A DNA stretch of 64,000 nt, taken from NCBI RefSeq assembly GCF_048773025.1, contig NC_133566.1, forward strand, positions 8,841,501 to 8,905,500, written 5' to 3'. Below are positions 48,721 to 60,307 of this stretch, piece by piece. Positions within the stretch are counted from its first letter, which is position 1, and every line of letters starts with the position of its first letter. The position numbers and the translations under genes are program-made. The notes beneath the pieces are model-generated. The model saw only the letters and a program-made list of their open reading frames with translations. It made no database searches and was not told the DNA's origin. This DNA is from Camelus bactrianus. Taxonomy: Eukaryota > Chordata > Mammalia > Artiodactyla > Camelidae.

Positions 48721-50450
48721 TCGTACGTGCTCCTTTGCCATCCAGTGCCCTCCCACCTCCCGGGGTGGCGGCATCCGCTATCCCCTGGGTACAAGCGGCA
48801 ACGAAGAGGGGCCCGAAGTACTAATGAGCGGGAAGGAAAAGTGGGCACCACGAACCACGCGGCGGCCCCCGACCCACCTCAGGGTCCAAACGGGTCGCGA
48901 GGCCCCGGCCTCACCTACGCACCGCTGCCCGCGAGCGCAGCCCAGGCTTCACCTGCCGGCTCCCGACCTGGGCGCCCCCACCAAGCGCCCCCTCACCGGC
49001 TCGGCGGCGGCAGCGGAGGCGGCAGCAAGCGGCGGCCCAGATCCCAGGCCACGTTCCTCCTCCAGGACCTGGTCCGGGAGCACTCGGCTCCCGCCCGGCT
49101 TTCACACGCTCCGGGCGGGTCTGGTCCGCGCATCTGTGTGTCCACGCACATGCGCGCCCCTCCTCCTCCCGCCCGCAGCGCAGACGCTCGGGCTGGAACT
49201 CCTGTTGCTCGGGAGGTGGGGACTGGTGCCAGGCTGGGGGCTGGGGGCAAGGGCCTGGCAGTGGGGCGGGGGGCCCATCCCTTTACCCGCCCCACCGGGT
49301 CTCCATCCTTAACACCCCCATCCCATCACCTACCTGTCCTGGCACCCAACCAAAACCATGACCAGCTCAGGGCCAGGCCACACCCCCTAGCCCCACTCCC
49401 CCTGCTCGCCTTCCCTCCCAAACCCTGTGACTGCCCCCCCCACCTACAGCCAAGCCCCCAAGTCTCCCACCGGACCCACGAAATGGGACTTCCTCTCACA
49501 CCGAGGTACCCGCCCCGACACTCCACCACGCTAGTAACCTATGGCCCCCATGCCACAAGCTCACCCCTCATGCCTCACTGCAGGACCCCCAACATCCCAA
49601 GATGGTCCCCATCACCCCTCCGCGGGGTCAGTTCCTCTCTGAGCGGCCCCTCACCCCTCAGCGTGTCCCCCCTCACCGTGGGATCCCCCCTCACTCCCAG
49701 TGCATCCCTACCCCAGGTGACCCCTTCACCCATCACCTTGCGTGTGGGGCATGAAGGTCTGGGCTCTGGTCCCCATGGGGACTGCCACCAGCGGGGATCC
49801 AGCCTAGTGTGCTGCTGCACAGCTAGTGTTGGAGGCTACAGGGTGTGGCGGGTGAGGCTGGAGGCGGTTCCAATACCTGCCCCTGCACCCTGACCCCTGC
49901 TCTGTGCTCTGTGCCTCCTCTGAGCCAGCGGGTCAGGGTGGTCCTAGGCTGCCCACCACTGGCAGGTGGGCCATGGTTTGTTGATGGCCCTGATGATCAA
50001 GACCCCTAGGGCGGAGACATTGGGCACGTGGACCTGCAGGGGTGAGGGTGGTGCGGAGGGTACAGCTGAGGCTGGGGACAGATAGCAGGCAGGTGGGCTA
50101 TGTGCATGGCCTGGGCTCAATCCTGGTGGGTTCAGGGACCCTGTTTATTCACGCCAGGGCAGAGGGAAGAGGGATGGGAGCTTCGAAAGTGTCCAAGCCA
50201 AGGCTAGAGAGCAAAGCAGGCAACTGCACTGGCCAGGCCACCTTGGAACCCTCCATAACCCTGGTCTTTGCCTACGGAGAGACTGACCTTCACCCGCCAA
50301 TGAGACGTTGCCTCCCCCTCCCCCCATATAGTTTACAGGCAATTGAAGGGACTTTGATAGGTAATTATAATAGGAGATCAGGTCCACAGTTATGGTGAAC
50401 CTGGCAGGGCTCCTGCGTGAACCCCAGCCTGAGGCAGAGGAAGCCCCACT
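48721..50450. other. CpG-rich block of unknown origin
   Basis: 48,830-49,270 is dense in CpG (gctcggcggcggcagcggag, cgggcgggtctggtccgcgc). It turns into C-rich DNA lacking CpG from 49,300 to 49,900, then mixed sequence. It could be a captured promoter or first-exon region. A 494-codon frame crosses it but is Pro, Arg, Ser and Gly rich and starts in the L1 tail, so it is not called as a gene. Confidence 0.5.
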
Positions 50451-50494
50451 CAGAAATATCCTCTTACCTCTTACCAAGGCACTACGTAGTAGAA

Positions 50495-50928
50495 AAAATC
50501 TGACTCCGTATTAGATCTGTTCCTTTTATTTTAACACTCTGTCCTGTTTTCTAGGCTCAGTCTTGCCAGCTCTGCACCTTGTGTAAAACAATGTTGCCTT
50601 TAGCCTGAAATGCACAGGAGAGCCTATTCTCAAGGCTCTGACCTTTAAGGATATTAACACTTTTGCACTCCTATAAAGATAACAAGTTGCAAAATAGAAA
50701 ATAACCTTTGTTTTGTTGGAGGTTTTACAGGGGCACCGTGACCTGACCCATGTGGACAGCTGCAAAGGATTCCAAGAACATGAAAAGTCCTACACCAAGA
50801 AGTTTGCAACAACCAACCACATCCCCTCCCCCTTTTACTAGAAAAGGAGCCTGAAGTCTGACTTGGGGAAGATGGTTCTCCAGGACGTAAGTCTGCCATT
50901 AACTTGGTCTGCAGCTGTCCATGTTGGT
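50495..50928 (+). mobile_element. fossil LTR, class I (gammaretrovirus-like), solo
   Basis: Ends in acatcccctcccccttttac, gcctgaagtctgacttgggg and agatggttctccaggacg, a pattern of artiodactyl class I LTRs. No internal retroviral genes lie beside it. Its left part repeats in inverse orientation at 50,915-51,185. Appears old and partial. Confidence 0.55.
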
Positions 50929-51185
50929 CAGGCCATGCTGGCCCTGTAAAACCTCTAACAAAATAAATGTTATTTTCTATTCTGCAAATGGTTGTCTTTA
51001 TGTTAGTGCAAAAGGGTTAATATCCTTCAAGGTCAGAGCCTTGAGAATAGGCTCTCCTGTCTATTTCAGGCTAAAGGCAACATTGTTTTACAAAAGGTGC
51101 AGAGCTAGCAAGACTAAGCCTAGAAAACAAGGCAGTGTTTAAGCCAAAAGAGCATATCTAATATGGAGTCAGATTTCTTATTTTC
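50915..51185 (-). mobile_element. fossil LTR fragment, same family, inverted
   Basis: About 265 bases match the reverse complement of 50,498-50,780 at roughly 85-90% by eye (for example gaataggctctcctgt against its complement). Only the 5' part of the LTR is present. Confidence 0.7.
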
Positions 51186-51189
51186 TATT

Positions 51190-51715
51190 ACAGTATACTC
51201 TATTTTTATGGTTTAAGTTTACAATTATGAAGTTCAGCCTTTTTCCATTTTAAATTGTGCAATTCAAGAGCATTAAATGCATTTACAATGCTGTGAGACC
51301 AACACCACTGTCTGGTTTCAGACTACTTCCTTCCTCAACGTAAAAGCTTGTATCCAAAGCACAACCCATGTCCTCCCTCCCCCAGCCCAAGACAAGGCCT
51401 AATCCCCATTCTCTTTCTCTCTCTCTCCACCCATCCTGGAGATTCCCTATCAAAGAATTCATACAAAGGTGGCTTTTTGTGTCTGCCTACATATCTGAAG
51501 CAGGGACTGGTGAATTATTTTCTACGTGAATTCGCATTTTTGCATTTTGAGAGGAAAATCCAGATGGATTAAAGATGAGATGCACAAAATGAAGCCCTTT
51601 TAGTAACTATACTAACTCTGTGCATAATCTTGGGGTAGGCACTGCTGTTCTAAGTGTGAAGCCACAGCCAGAAGGGAGATGCTTAGCTCTTTCTATGGAA
51701 AAACAAAACCAAAAG
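51190..51715. other. intergenic, nothing recognised
   Basis: Contains a short pyrimidine tract near 51,410-51,430; no exon or named repeat. Confidence 0.35.
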
Positions 51716-51719
51716 CAAT

Positions 51720-51965
51720 GTTACAGAGGCCACGGGGAGGTAGGCACCATGCAGAGGGCGGCTACAGGGAGGGGTGCTGCCCTCCCTCAGCAGGTGGACT
51801 AGCTCCCATCTGTCCTAGGGCCTGTCCTGGGGGCGGCCTCTGCTGCCCCAGGTTCACAGCATGCATGTCTTCATGTCAGCCTGCTCCTGGGAGGAGGGCG
51901 CAGTGCATTGAGGGGGCAACATCAGCAGCAGTCAAGGACTTTCCCAGGACTGGGCTCTAGCCCAG
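51720..51965 (-). repeat. GC-rich tail of L1 copy 3
   Basis: Reverse-strand equivalent of the tail at 47.8 kb: gcctgtcctgggggcggcct, cagcctgctcctgggagg, then tcccaggactgggctctagc joining the L1 terminus. Confidence 0.85.
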
Positions 51966-53200
51966 GATAACTACCTCTCCTTTCTTTTCTTCCTTCCTCA
52001 ATTGGTGGTTGTAGCAGCTTTTCCATTACAGGTTACTACCAGATACTGAACATATGTTTCTGTGCTATACAGAAGAAGCATTTTTTTAATCTTTATATAT
52101 AGTGGTTAACATTTGTAAATGTTAGCCACTATATATAAAAACTCCCAAATTTATCCCTTCCCACCTCCTTTCCCTGGTGACCATACAACCATACAATTAT
52201 TTACTAAGTCTGCAAGTCTCTTTCTGTTTTGTAGATGAATTCCTAGTGTCTTTTTTTTTTAAGATTGCACATATCAGTAGTATCATACAGTATTTTTCTT
52301 TCTCTTTCTGGCTCACTTCACTTAGAATGACGATCTCTATGTCCATCCATGTTGCTGCAAATGGCATTATTTTATCCCTTTTTATGGCAGAGTAGTATTC
52401 CATTGTAGAAATACGCCACATCTTCTTTATCCAGTCATCTGTTGCTTCTATAGGTTGCTTCCATGTCTTGACTGTTGTATATAGTGGTGCTATGAATACT
52501 GGGATGCAAGTATCTTTTCACACTGGAGTTTCCTACGGATACATATCCAGAAGTGGGATTGCTGGATCATAGGGTAAGTCTATTTTTAGTTTTCTGATGA
52601 ATTTCCATACTATTTTCCATAATGGCTAAACCAAACTACATACCCCCAACAGTGTAGGAGAGTTCCCTTTTCTCCACACCCTCTCCAGCATTTATCATTC
52701 ATGAACTTTTGAGTGATGGCCATTCTGACTGGTGTGAGCTGATACCTCATTGTACTTTTGATTTGCATTTCTCTGATAATTAGTGATATTGAACATTTTT
52801 TCATGTGCCTATTGGCCATTTATAGTCTTCATTGGAGAAATGCTTGTTTAGGTTTTCTGCCCATTTTTGGATTGGGTTTTTTTTTGTTATTAAATTTTAT
52901 GAGCTGTTTATATTTTCTGTAAATTAAGTCTTTGTCAGTCAAATCATTTACAGATATTTTCTCCCATTCCATAGGGTGTCGTTTTACTTTGCTTATTGTT
53001 TCCTTTGCTGTGCAAAAGCTCGTAAGTTCAGTTAGGTCCCATTTGTGCATTTATTTGTGCTTTTATTTCTAATGTGTGGGTAGACTGCCCTAGGAAAACA
53101 TGGCTGAGGTGTATGTCAGGTAATGTTTTGCCTATGTTTTCTTCTAAAAGGTTTATAGTGTCTTGTCTACATGTTTAAGTCTTTAAGCTGGCCATCAGCG
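51966..53200 (-). mobile_element. L1 copy 3: ORF2 end and 3' UTR
   Basis: Antisense counterpart of copies 1 and 2: ttctggctcacttcacttag, ccatgttgctgcaaatggca, ttggattgggtttttttttg. 5'-truncated near 53,200. Confidence 0.95.
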
Positions 53201-53280
53201 TGGCCATTTTACACAAAAGCACAAGAGCAGCGGAAGCACTTTGCACCCTCAGAGCATGGGATGCACCAAGCTCTACTTAC

Positions 53281-53355
53281 GCAACCCTCAGTGTCTCCAG
53301 CCTCCACAGGGAACGTGCGTGAACAGATACAGCACCAACTTCGTAGTGAACACTT
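53281..53355 (-). pseudogene. RYR2: RYR2-like exon C (MIR domain)
   Basis: 75 bases between ttaacag and gtaagt: SVHYEVGAVSVHARSLWR then LETLRV. RYR2 has TVHYEGGAVSVHARSLWRLE here as I remember it, with two differences visible (T to S, G to V). The phase continues correctly from exon B. No following RYR2 exon (WSGSHIRWGQ) was found to the left, where L1 DNA begins. Confidence 0.88.
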
Positions 53356-53369
53356 CTGTTAAAACAAAA

Positions 53370-55042
53370 CAAAACAAAACAAAATGTTAACTTTTCATTC
53401 TTGGACTCTATTTATTCAAGCCAATTAAAGAGAGGAACAAATGGGAAGTCTTTGGATAAACAGTAAAAGCTATACTTTTTGGTAGGAGAGAATATAACTG
53501 GAAATAAAAATAGCAAAATAATAACAACAGTGATCTGAATACACATTTGATTTAAACACATCCTCTCCTCTTTTATTCCCTCTAATCCCGTTCATTCCCT
53601 CTCCCTCCCCCTGGCCTTCTCTCCCTCCCCTCTCCTCTCCCTCCCTGCCTCCCCCCTCCCTCACTCTCTTTCTCTCCCTCTCCCCTCCCTCCAGTTAACA
53701 CATTCACCTTACCCATCTAATTTCAGTCCACAGAAGCACTCAGCTATGAGTTCAGGTGTAGTTTAATATATTATATTTCAACACATGCATATGGTTATTT
53801 GAAGTTCTAAATTCTATTCCAGATATTTAAAACATTTAGAAGAAATGTAAGAACCCATTAATTTTAATGTTTTAATATAACAATCTGCTAAATGGTGAGA
53901 CAGAAAAATATAAATATCAACAGAACAGTCTCACACACACAAAGAGAAACTTCTCTGGATGTGCATCACACACACCCAAGTTCCAAAGCTCTCATTACAA
54001 CAGGCTGTTAATATGCCAGACGTGATGCTAAGTAATGTACATACTTAAACCTAAACTGGTCTCTGTACCAATCCCTTAAGGTTGCTTTACGGAAACCAAA
54101 GCTTGTGCATGTACCGCTTACTTCCCGAGGACCCACTGCCTCCCTCTCCACTGGGCCTCACACTTCATCCTCTTCACAGGGGCTTTTACAGAACAAAACT
54201 TTCTCATTTTAATGAGATCCAGTTTATCAATATTTTCCTTTCATGGACATGTTTTTTATGTCAAGTTTTAAAACTGTGATCTCCATCAGTTTTTCTAAAT
54301 GTTCTATAGTTTTGTGTTTTACATTTACACAAATGACCCATCTGAATTAGGGTTTGTATAAAGTGTGAGGCTTAGGCTGCGGTTCTTTTGATCTTTTCTT
54401 TTTGTTCTTTTTTCCCCCTATGGGCATCCATTTGCTCCATAAGAATGTCTTTTAAGTCTGGGGGAAAAAATCTCTTCTTATCTTCTTTTTCAGTCACTTT
54501 GTGCACTTTCCCCCATGATCCAGACCCCTGCAGTCTTGGTCCAATGCCAAATGAGATTAACATGAGAGAGGAATTAAAATCACATAAACTACTAGGGACA
54601 GTGGTCAATTTTATCTTCTATATCAGTAAATAGAAGACAACATAAAAAGGACCTGAACCTCTGGGCCATTTGAGAACTCTGATTTTGAAACTGAGTATGA
54701 GACTGAACATTCCAGAAAGAAGACTAATTAAAACTAATGAACATTTAATGAGGTTTTAAGTAGCTGAATGTTTCACTCCTCCCACTTAGTTTACTTCATT
54801 CAATGCTTCTTACCATGTTTTAATTGGACAAAAATTTTCATCAATTCTATTGACAGGGAATCAAAACATAACATGAGTAAAAACTTCAGAGGAGGCCAGC
54901 AAATGGATCACTTTAGTGGACAGATAACGTTAGTGGCCCACTTTCTATTATGCAAATGGCCTGACGAGACACATCCTGAACTTAAGGAACTGTGTCAAGG
55001 CAAGAAGGTGCGAGGCTCCAGGCTCTGGGCTCAGGTACCAAC
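53370..55042. other. intron of the RYR2-like fragment
   Basis: Pyrimidine-rich low-complexity DNA at 53,560-53,700. No other repeat or exon recognised. Confidence 0.45.
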
Positions 55043-55139
55043 CTCCGCTGCTCTTAGCCATGTTCTCCTGAGGGGACAGTGAGGCACTCGTCCATGTGTC
55101 CATGAAGCAACCTGAGGACATCACTGCCGATGAGATACC
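55043..55139 (-). pseudogene. RYR2: RYR2-like exon B with a nonsense codon
   Basis: 97 bases: YLIGSDVLRLLHGHMDECLT then VPSGEHG, a TAA stop where RYR2 has glutamate, then EQR. The donor is weak (AG|gttggt). The LHGHMDECLT motif is a ryanodine-receptor signature in the MIR domain. The stop rules out a normal receptor product. Confidence 0.92.
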
Positions 55140-55214
55140 CTGGAAAGATCGAAACCAGTCACATTGGAACAGTCATGGTCAGATGCTGACAGATGGACAG
55201 ATCACCTGGTTCAG

Positions 55215-55330
55215 CCTTCTATTTTCATAGTCAAAGATCCAGAAGCCTAGTGAGGCTTAGGTAACTGGGAAAAATCACAGACACAGGTGCTGCCACCTGC
55301 CTTCTATCTCTGAGCCCTGGGCTCCCAAGT
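55215..55330 (-). mobile_element. MIR-like fragment, antisense
   Basis: gatccagaagcctagtgaggc and ctctgagccctgggctccca resemble the MIR core in reverse; diverged. Confidence 0.5.
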
Positions 55331-55807
55331 CTAGAATCCATGACTGTAGCCTCAAAAGACCCTCCACTGAACAGACAAGCCTGGATAGGCTCAATTCTGG
55401 ACCATCTAAGTGAGAATGATCAGAACAGAGCTATTTCCCTGGAAACCCTGAAGCGCAGGCACTACTGTGCTCCGGGTCTAAGTCCCGCACCCCGGAGGAT
55501 GAGACATCTCGACATTAGCCTAAATGAGCAATATCCTGAGGCCAGAACATTGGAGAAAATAACCCCTAGAAAGCTCACGTGTAAAATACACACAAATAAA
55601 CAAATGTAAAAATAAGGAAGGATAGATCTTAACACAAACTTCCCTTTTAAGTAACAATTTACATGAGAGTCTTTAATGTCATGCATCTGCATTACAGGCT
55701 ACTTTGACACAAAGAGCTCTAATGCATTTGCTCATTATCATCATTCCAGGGATGACTGTCAACTCTGCATCAAGGGAACAGCCTCCTCACTGCCGTGGGG
55801 TCTTTAC

Positions 55808-55907
55808 CTTGGGCTGCATCGCTTCCTGAGCTGATGGGGGCCACGCTCCAGAGGGTCTGCTGGAAGGCGGCATCCACGTGTAAGCTGCCATTGCCGTAGG
55901 ACAAGTG
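55808..55907 (-). pseudogene. RYR2: RYR2-like exon A (MIR domain)
   Basis: 100 bases between gatgcag and gtaaag: HLSYGNGSLHVDAAFQQTLW then SVAPISSGSDAAQ. It differs from the RYR2 sequence I remember (SSGSEAAQ) only at E to D. RYR1 and RYR3 differ much more here. RYR2 is the cardiac and neuronal sarcoplasmic-reticulum calcium release channel, over 4,900 residues from about 105 exons; this is one of three exons copied. Introns are retained, so the copy arose at DNA level. Confidence 0.93.
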
Positions 55908-56144
55908 CTGCATCAGAGGCAAAACGAGGCATCACTTCAGGCTCAGGGTGACTCTTCACATGTGAGTGCTCCTGGCAACTCTTACCGAACATCACAGATC
56001 TGGAAATGTCCATAGACAACATCTATTTCAATCCCGTCCCTCAAAAACTAAGAGACTGGTCAAAAAAAATTAGAGTTCATATTTGATATTATGTATTTTT
56101 CAGCTTCATTCTAAGAGTTACTACTTAAGCCACTAACAGAAAAC

Positions 56145-56940
56145 ACACAAATGAATCACCTCACACCATTCAGAATGACCATGATTAAAAAGTTCACAAA
56201 GGAGAAATGGTGAAGAGAGTGTGGAGGAAAGGGAACCCCCTTATGCTGTTGGTGGGAATACAGTTTGGTGTAGCCACTATGGAAAACAGTGTGGAGATTA
56301 CTTAAAAAAATAAAAATAGAGCTACCATACGATCTAGCAATCCCAGTCCTGAGCATATGTCTGGAAAAAACTCTAATCTGAAAAGATACATGTACCCCAA
56401 TGTTCACAGCAGCACTATTTACGATAGCCAAGACATGGAAACAACCTAAATGTCCACTGACAGATGACTGGATAAGGAAACTGTGGTGTATTTATACAAT
56501 GGAATCCTACTCAGCAATAAAATAAAAAAAATACCATTTGCAGGAACACAGATGAACCTGGAAATTGTCATACTAAGTGAAGTAAGCCAGACAAAGTAAG
56601 CAAAATACTATATGATATCACTTATATGTGGAATCCAGAAAAAGTGATACAAATGAACTTATTTACAAAACAGAAATAGACTCACAGACAAAGAGAATGA
56701 ACTTAAGGTTCCCCAAGGGGAAAGGTGGGGAGGGATAAATTAGGAGTTCAGGATTTGTAGATACACACTACTATACATAAAATAGATAAACAGCAAGGTC
56801 CTACTATACAGCCCAGGGAACTACATTCAATATCTTATAATTCCCTATAATGAAAAAGAATGCATATTTATAATTGAATCACTATGCCATATGACACTGC
56901 AAATCAACAATACTTCAAGTAAAAAACAAAACACATAAAA
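56145..56940 (+). mobile_element. L1 3' end
   Basis: ORF2 end (cttatgctgttggtgggaat, gtaagccagacaaagtaagc) to the 3' UTR (cactatgccatatgacactgc, then acttcaagtaaaaa). Related to the other young L1s but without the GC-rich tail. Confidence 0.92.
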
Positions 56941-59849
56941 AATGTACTATCATACATTTATTTGTTAAAACAGACTATTTTGTTTTAGAGGCTTAAGTTT
57001 TCTACATATCATGGTGTGACACTGTTTTGACAATGAAATAGGTAAAATCTACTGGACTGATGTCTTAATTTTATAGGGTTCTTTGGGAACTTTTATCTAC
57101 AATTTGATGTAACAGTCATTAGATGGCAATATTGCCCAAGAGGTATCAAAACTGAGGCCAATAAATTTCCTTCAAAATTCAGATATTGCCGATTTCAGAT
57201 GTTCCTTCATAAAAACAAATGTATTAAAAGAATATCATATTTTGTATCTTTCAGAGCCATAATACATGAGTTCTGAAATGATAAGTAAAGAAAAACAAAA
57301 CGATGAGTAACACCAAACGCTGTGCTTATTTCACTATTACCTGACCACTGCAAGACTTTCAGACACTCTGAGCACAACCACCTGTTTCCTTGGAGTCATC
57401 TCAGTAAATATCACCACCACTCCTACAGTGTTCCTACAACACTTTCCAATGCCGATGGTTGCCTAAACTCTTAAAGACTAACTGCGCCAGAACTTTCCCA
57501 GAAATCCGACTTCCTAGTTAGATGAAGGGCAGTCACAGCATGAGAGTCATCCTGGTTCCCGCTACAGGCCTTTCAACTCCAATGGTCTCTTCTGCCTAAA
57601 TATGCTAACCTCAAGGCACCAGCAAATATGGGAGTTTCATTTTCTTTCTCTTAAAAACAAGACCAAAGAAGTTTCTGACAGTTGACATACATACCATTAT
57701 CTTATCAATAATTTTTCCAATCAGTAAGATTGAAAGTTTGCCAGTGGATGCATGAGATTTAGCAACAACTGGCTCTTCCACCTCCTCCTCTCAACCAGCT
57801 CTCTGCCTCTTCACAACATCCCCTTCACCTCGGCCTGTCAATCCTGTGCAAATCCCGGCTGAGATGCCTTTATTGAATTAATTTCTTTCCAATATGCTAA
57901 AACTCTTTAACTACTTACAAATTAATCATATGCCATCTGCTTCCACAAATAAGAAAGCACATTCTCCTTCATGGCCCTCATTACACAACGTGATTGTTGA
58001 GTGTCTTTTTCTTGCTGCCTCTTGTAAGTTATCTGACACAGGCTCACAACTGAACTCCCAGCACCAAGCAGGATACTCAATAAACAAGGATGTGGAGGAG
58101 TTAACACAACCTTTAAAATCAAAGGAGCATAAGCTTTAAAAATGTATTTTAAGTTATTCCATAAATATTCCTATTTTAATGACCTAACACAAGCGCACAC
58201 ACATACAAACCTGTAAAACCATATGGATTTCACTAAACCATCAGAAGATGACTCAAAATACCAGCGCTTATATTTTTACTACTGAATTCAGGTGAAAGCT
58301 CACGCCATGTTATGATAAACAGATCTGTTAATTCATCCTGGTTCCCTGAATATACTATGTGTAAAGCATGTGCTGAATATTAATAGAGCACAATCCCCAT
58401 CCCAAGGGGGCTTGTTATCAAGAAAGGTAAAATACATCCACAAAATGCTGTGAGTCAGTATTTTGGAAACGCCAGCTGAACTGTAATCAAAGTGCTGTAA
58501 GAACTGGGAGAACAGATCACTTCAGCCAGCCTAACTGGAACAGAGTTCCCTGTTTTGGGCCGTGAGGACAGGTGGTAGTTCCCCAGCAGATGTGGGATTC
58601 CTGTGGGGTGAGGCATGCGAGAAGCCAGTAGGACCCTTTGGCCTGGGCCTCACAGTTACATACTCAGAGATGCTGTCTCCAAGTAAATCTGTATGTACAT
58701 TGGGTTTGAGGTTAACAATGTTAATGATGTTAAGGGGCTAAGTGTAAGTATATAAGACATATCAAAACTTTTAGAAACTAGTTTGGAGATTTTCACTTTT
58801 AATATACCAGAAACCTCATAACTGGAAGTGGCCTGGGACTCCCTGGCCCTCTAAGAGGGAATGGTCCCCCTAATTAAGGGAATGGTACCCAAAGGGGCAG
58901 AGATATGGGAACATCAAGTACAGCAGAGAGCTTCCTCTTTGAGGCTTATAGCATAAACTCAGAAAGAGAGTGAGAGACAGGCCCTCAGACAAGACAGGTG
59001 TCAGACCAAGGACTGTATACTTCAGGCAATAAGGAGCTACTGCAGTGAGAACATAACAGGAGGAGGAGGGTTAAAATGCAATTTTCAAATCATATCTAAG
59101 CTTAAAGATAAGTAATAAATACGGAACTGTAAAAGTAGGAAAATTTCAGTCTGTTGGAGATAGTAAAAAAAAAAAAAAGTCCTTAAGATCATATTACACC
59201 ATTTAAAGTTATCTACACCATGTCCACTCTTCTCAAGAAAACATCCTCTGGGCATAACTATTTTGGATGCTTCTACCGAATTTTGCCACTTAAACAACAA
59301 AGGAAATCTGAAGAAAAAAATCATCAGCCTGTGGTGCTGAATATTTGGACTGCAGTAACGGTTTCCATTACTGAGACAAAGATGTGCTGTCCTGAAAGCA
59401 GAAACAGATGTTGCCAGAGGCTGAAAGCAAAGTTGGCCTTAGGCTGAAATATGCAGCTCTAGAATTTACACACTAACAGGGCAGCAAGGACCCTTCAGGA
59501 GCGGCGCAGGGGCTCTGGGTGCTTAACTGCTCCCTCCACCACCTTGATTCTTATTAGTGACACACAAGCAAGTCACCTGCTGAAAGCCACAAGCGGGCAA
59601 AAACTATCTAGTCAACGATAACTCAATTCCACCAGCAGAACAAAGAGGAGGAAATAGAAAAGGAAAAAAATAAAAAATAAAAAGTCAAAATTTACGACGA
59701 ACTCCGAGCTGAGAGCAAAACCTATGTAGATCCAGGCAACCAAAATCAGAACTCTAAGGGAACACTAGTTTAAATGTTGCCCATTTTGCCCACGAGAAGT
59801 GTCTCCGAGGCCCTCATACCCGTACTGACCAGTCCTTCAGAGTCGCACA
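56941..59849. other. unassigned DNA between the RYR2-like exons and the 60 kb CpG island
   Basis: I looked for upstream RYR2 exons (LILVSVSSERYL) on the minus strand and saw none. 58,480-59,060 may be an old interspersed repeat. No gene called. Confidence 0.4.
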
Positions 59850-60049
59850 CATGACACAAAACGAGCTCGCAGTGCTCTTACCAAACCGTCCTCCGTCCTC
59901 CGAACAGAAAGCTGGCCCCGCTCACCCCGAGCGCGCCGGCGGCACCTCCTCCGAGGCTAACGCAGGCCCGGGGGGCCAGCGGAACGAAGCCGGCCAGGCC
60001 CGGGTCAGGAAGGCCGCGCCCTCTGGGACCCGAAGACTGGAGAGAAGGT

Positions 60050-60195
60050 CCCAAGACAGGGGTTGGGGGGGACCTGAAGATGCGGGAGGACCAAAGACTG
60101 GGGAGGGGACCCGAAGACGGGGGAGGAGGACCGAAGACTGGGGAGGGGACCCGAAGACGGGGGAGGGAACCCGAAGACGGGGGAGGAGGATGGAA
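60050..60195. repeat. minisatellite, unit gaggaccgaagactgggg
   Basis: About seven imperfect units of 17-20 bases (ggggacccgaagacggggga and ggaccgaagactggggaggg alternate) inside the CpG island. Confidence 0.93.
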
Positions 60196-60307
60196 GCCGG
60201 AGCCACAGCAGCCCGACGGCGCTTCCGCTCACCACATCTGTAGAGACCAGAACACCGCTCCTCGCCTCTGCCCCCGGTACCGCCCTCGCCTCCGGCACCG
60301 CCCTTAC

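Noticed and set aside
48409-49893. A 494-codon open frame on the plus strand
   Set aside because: It begins in the GC-rich L1 tail, crosses unrelated blocks, and is Pro, Arg, Ser and Gly rich with no domain. Open frames of this kind are expected in GC-rich DNA.
49955-50036. A minus-strand exon reading VHVPNVSALGVLIIRAINK
   Set aside because: Acceptor-like cctgcag and a short open frame are present, but no donor fits before the stop and I recognise no gene.
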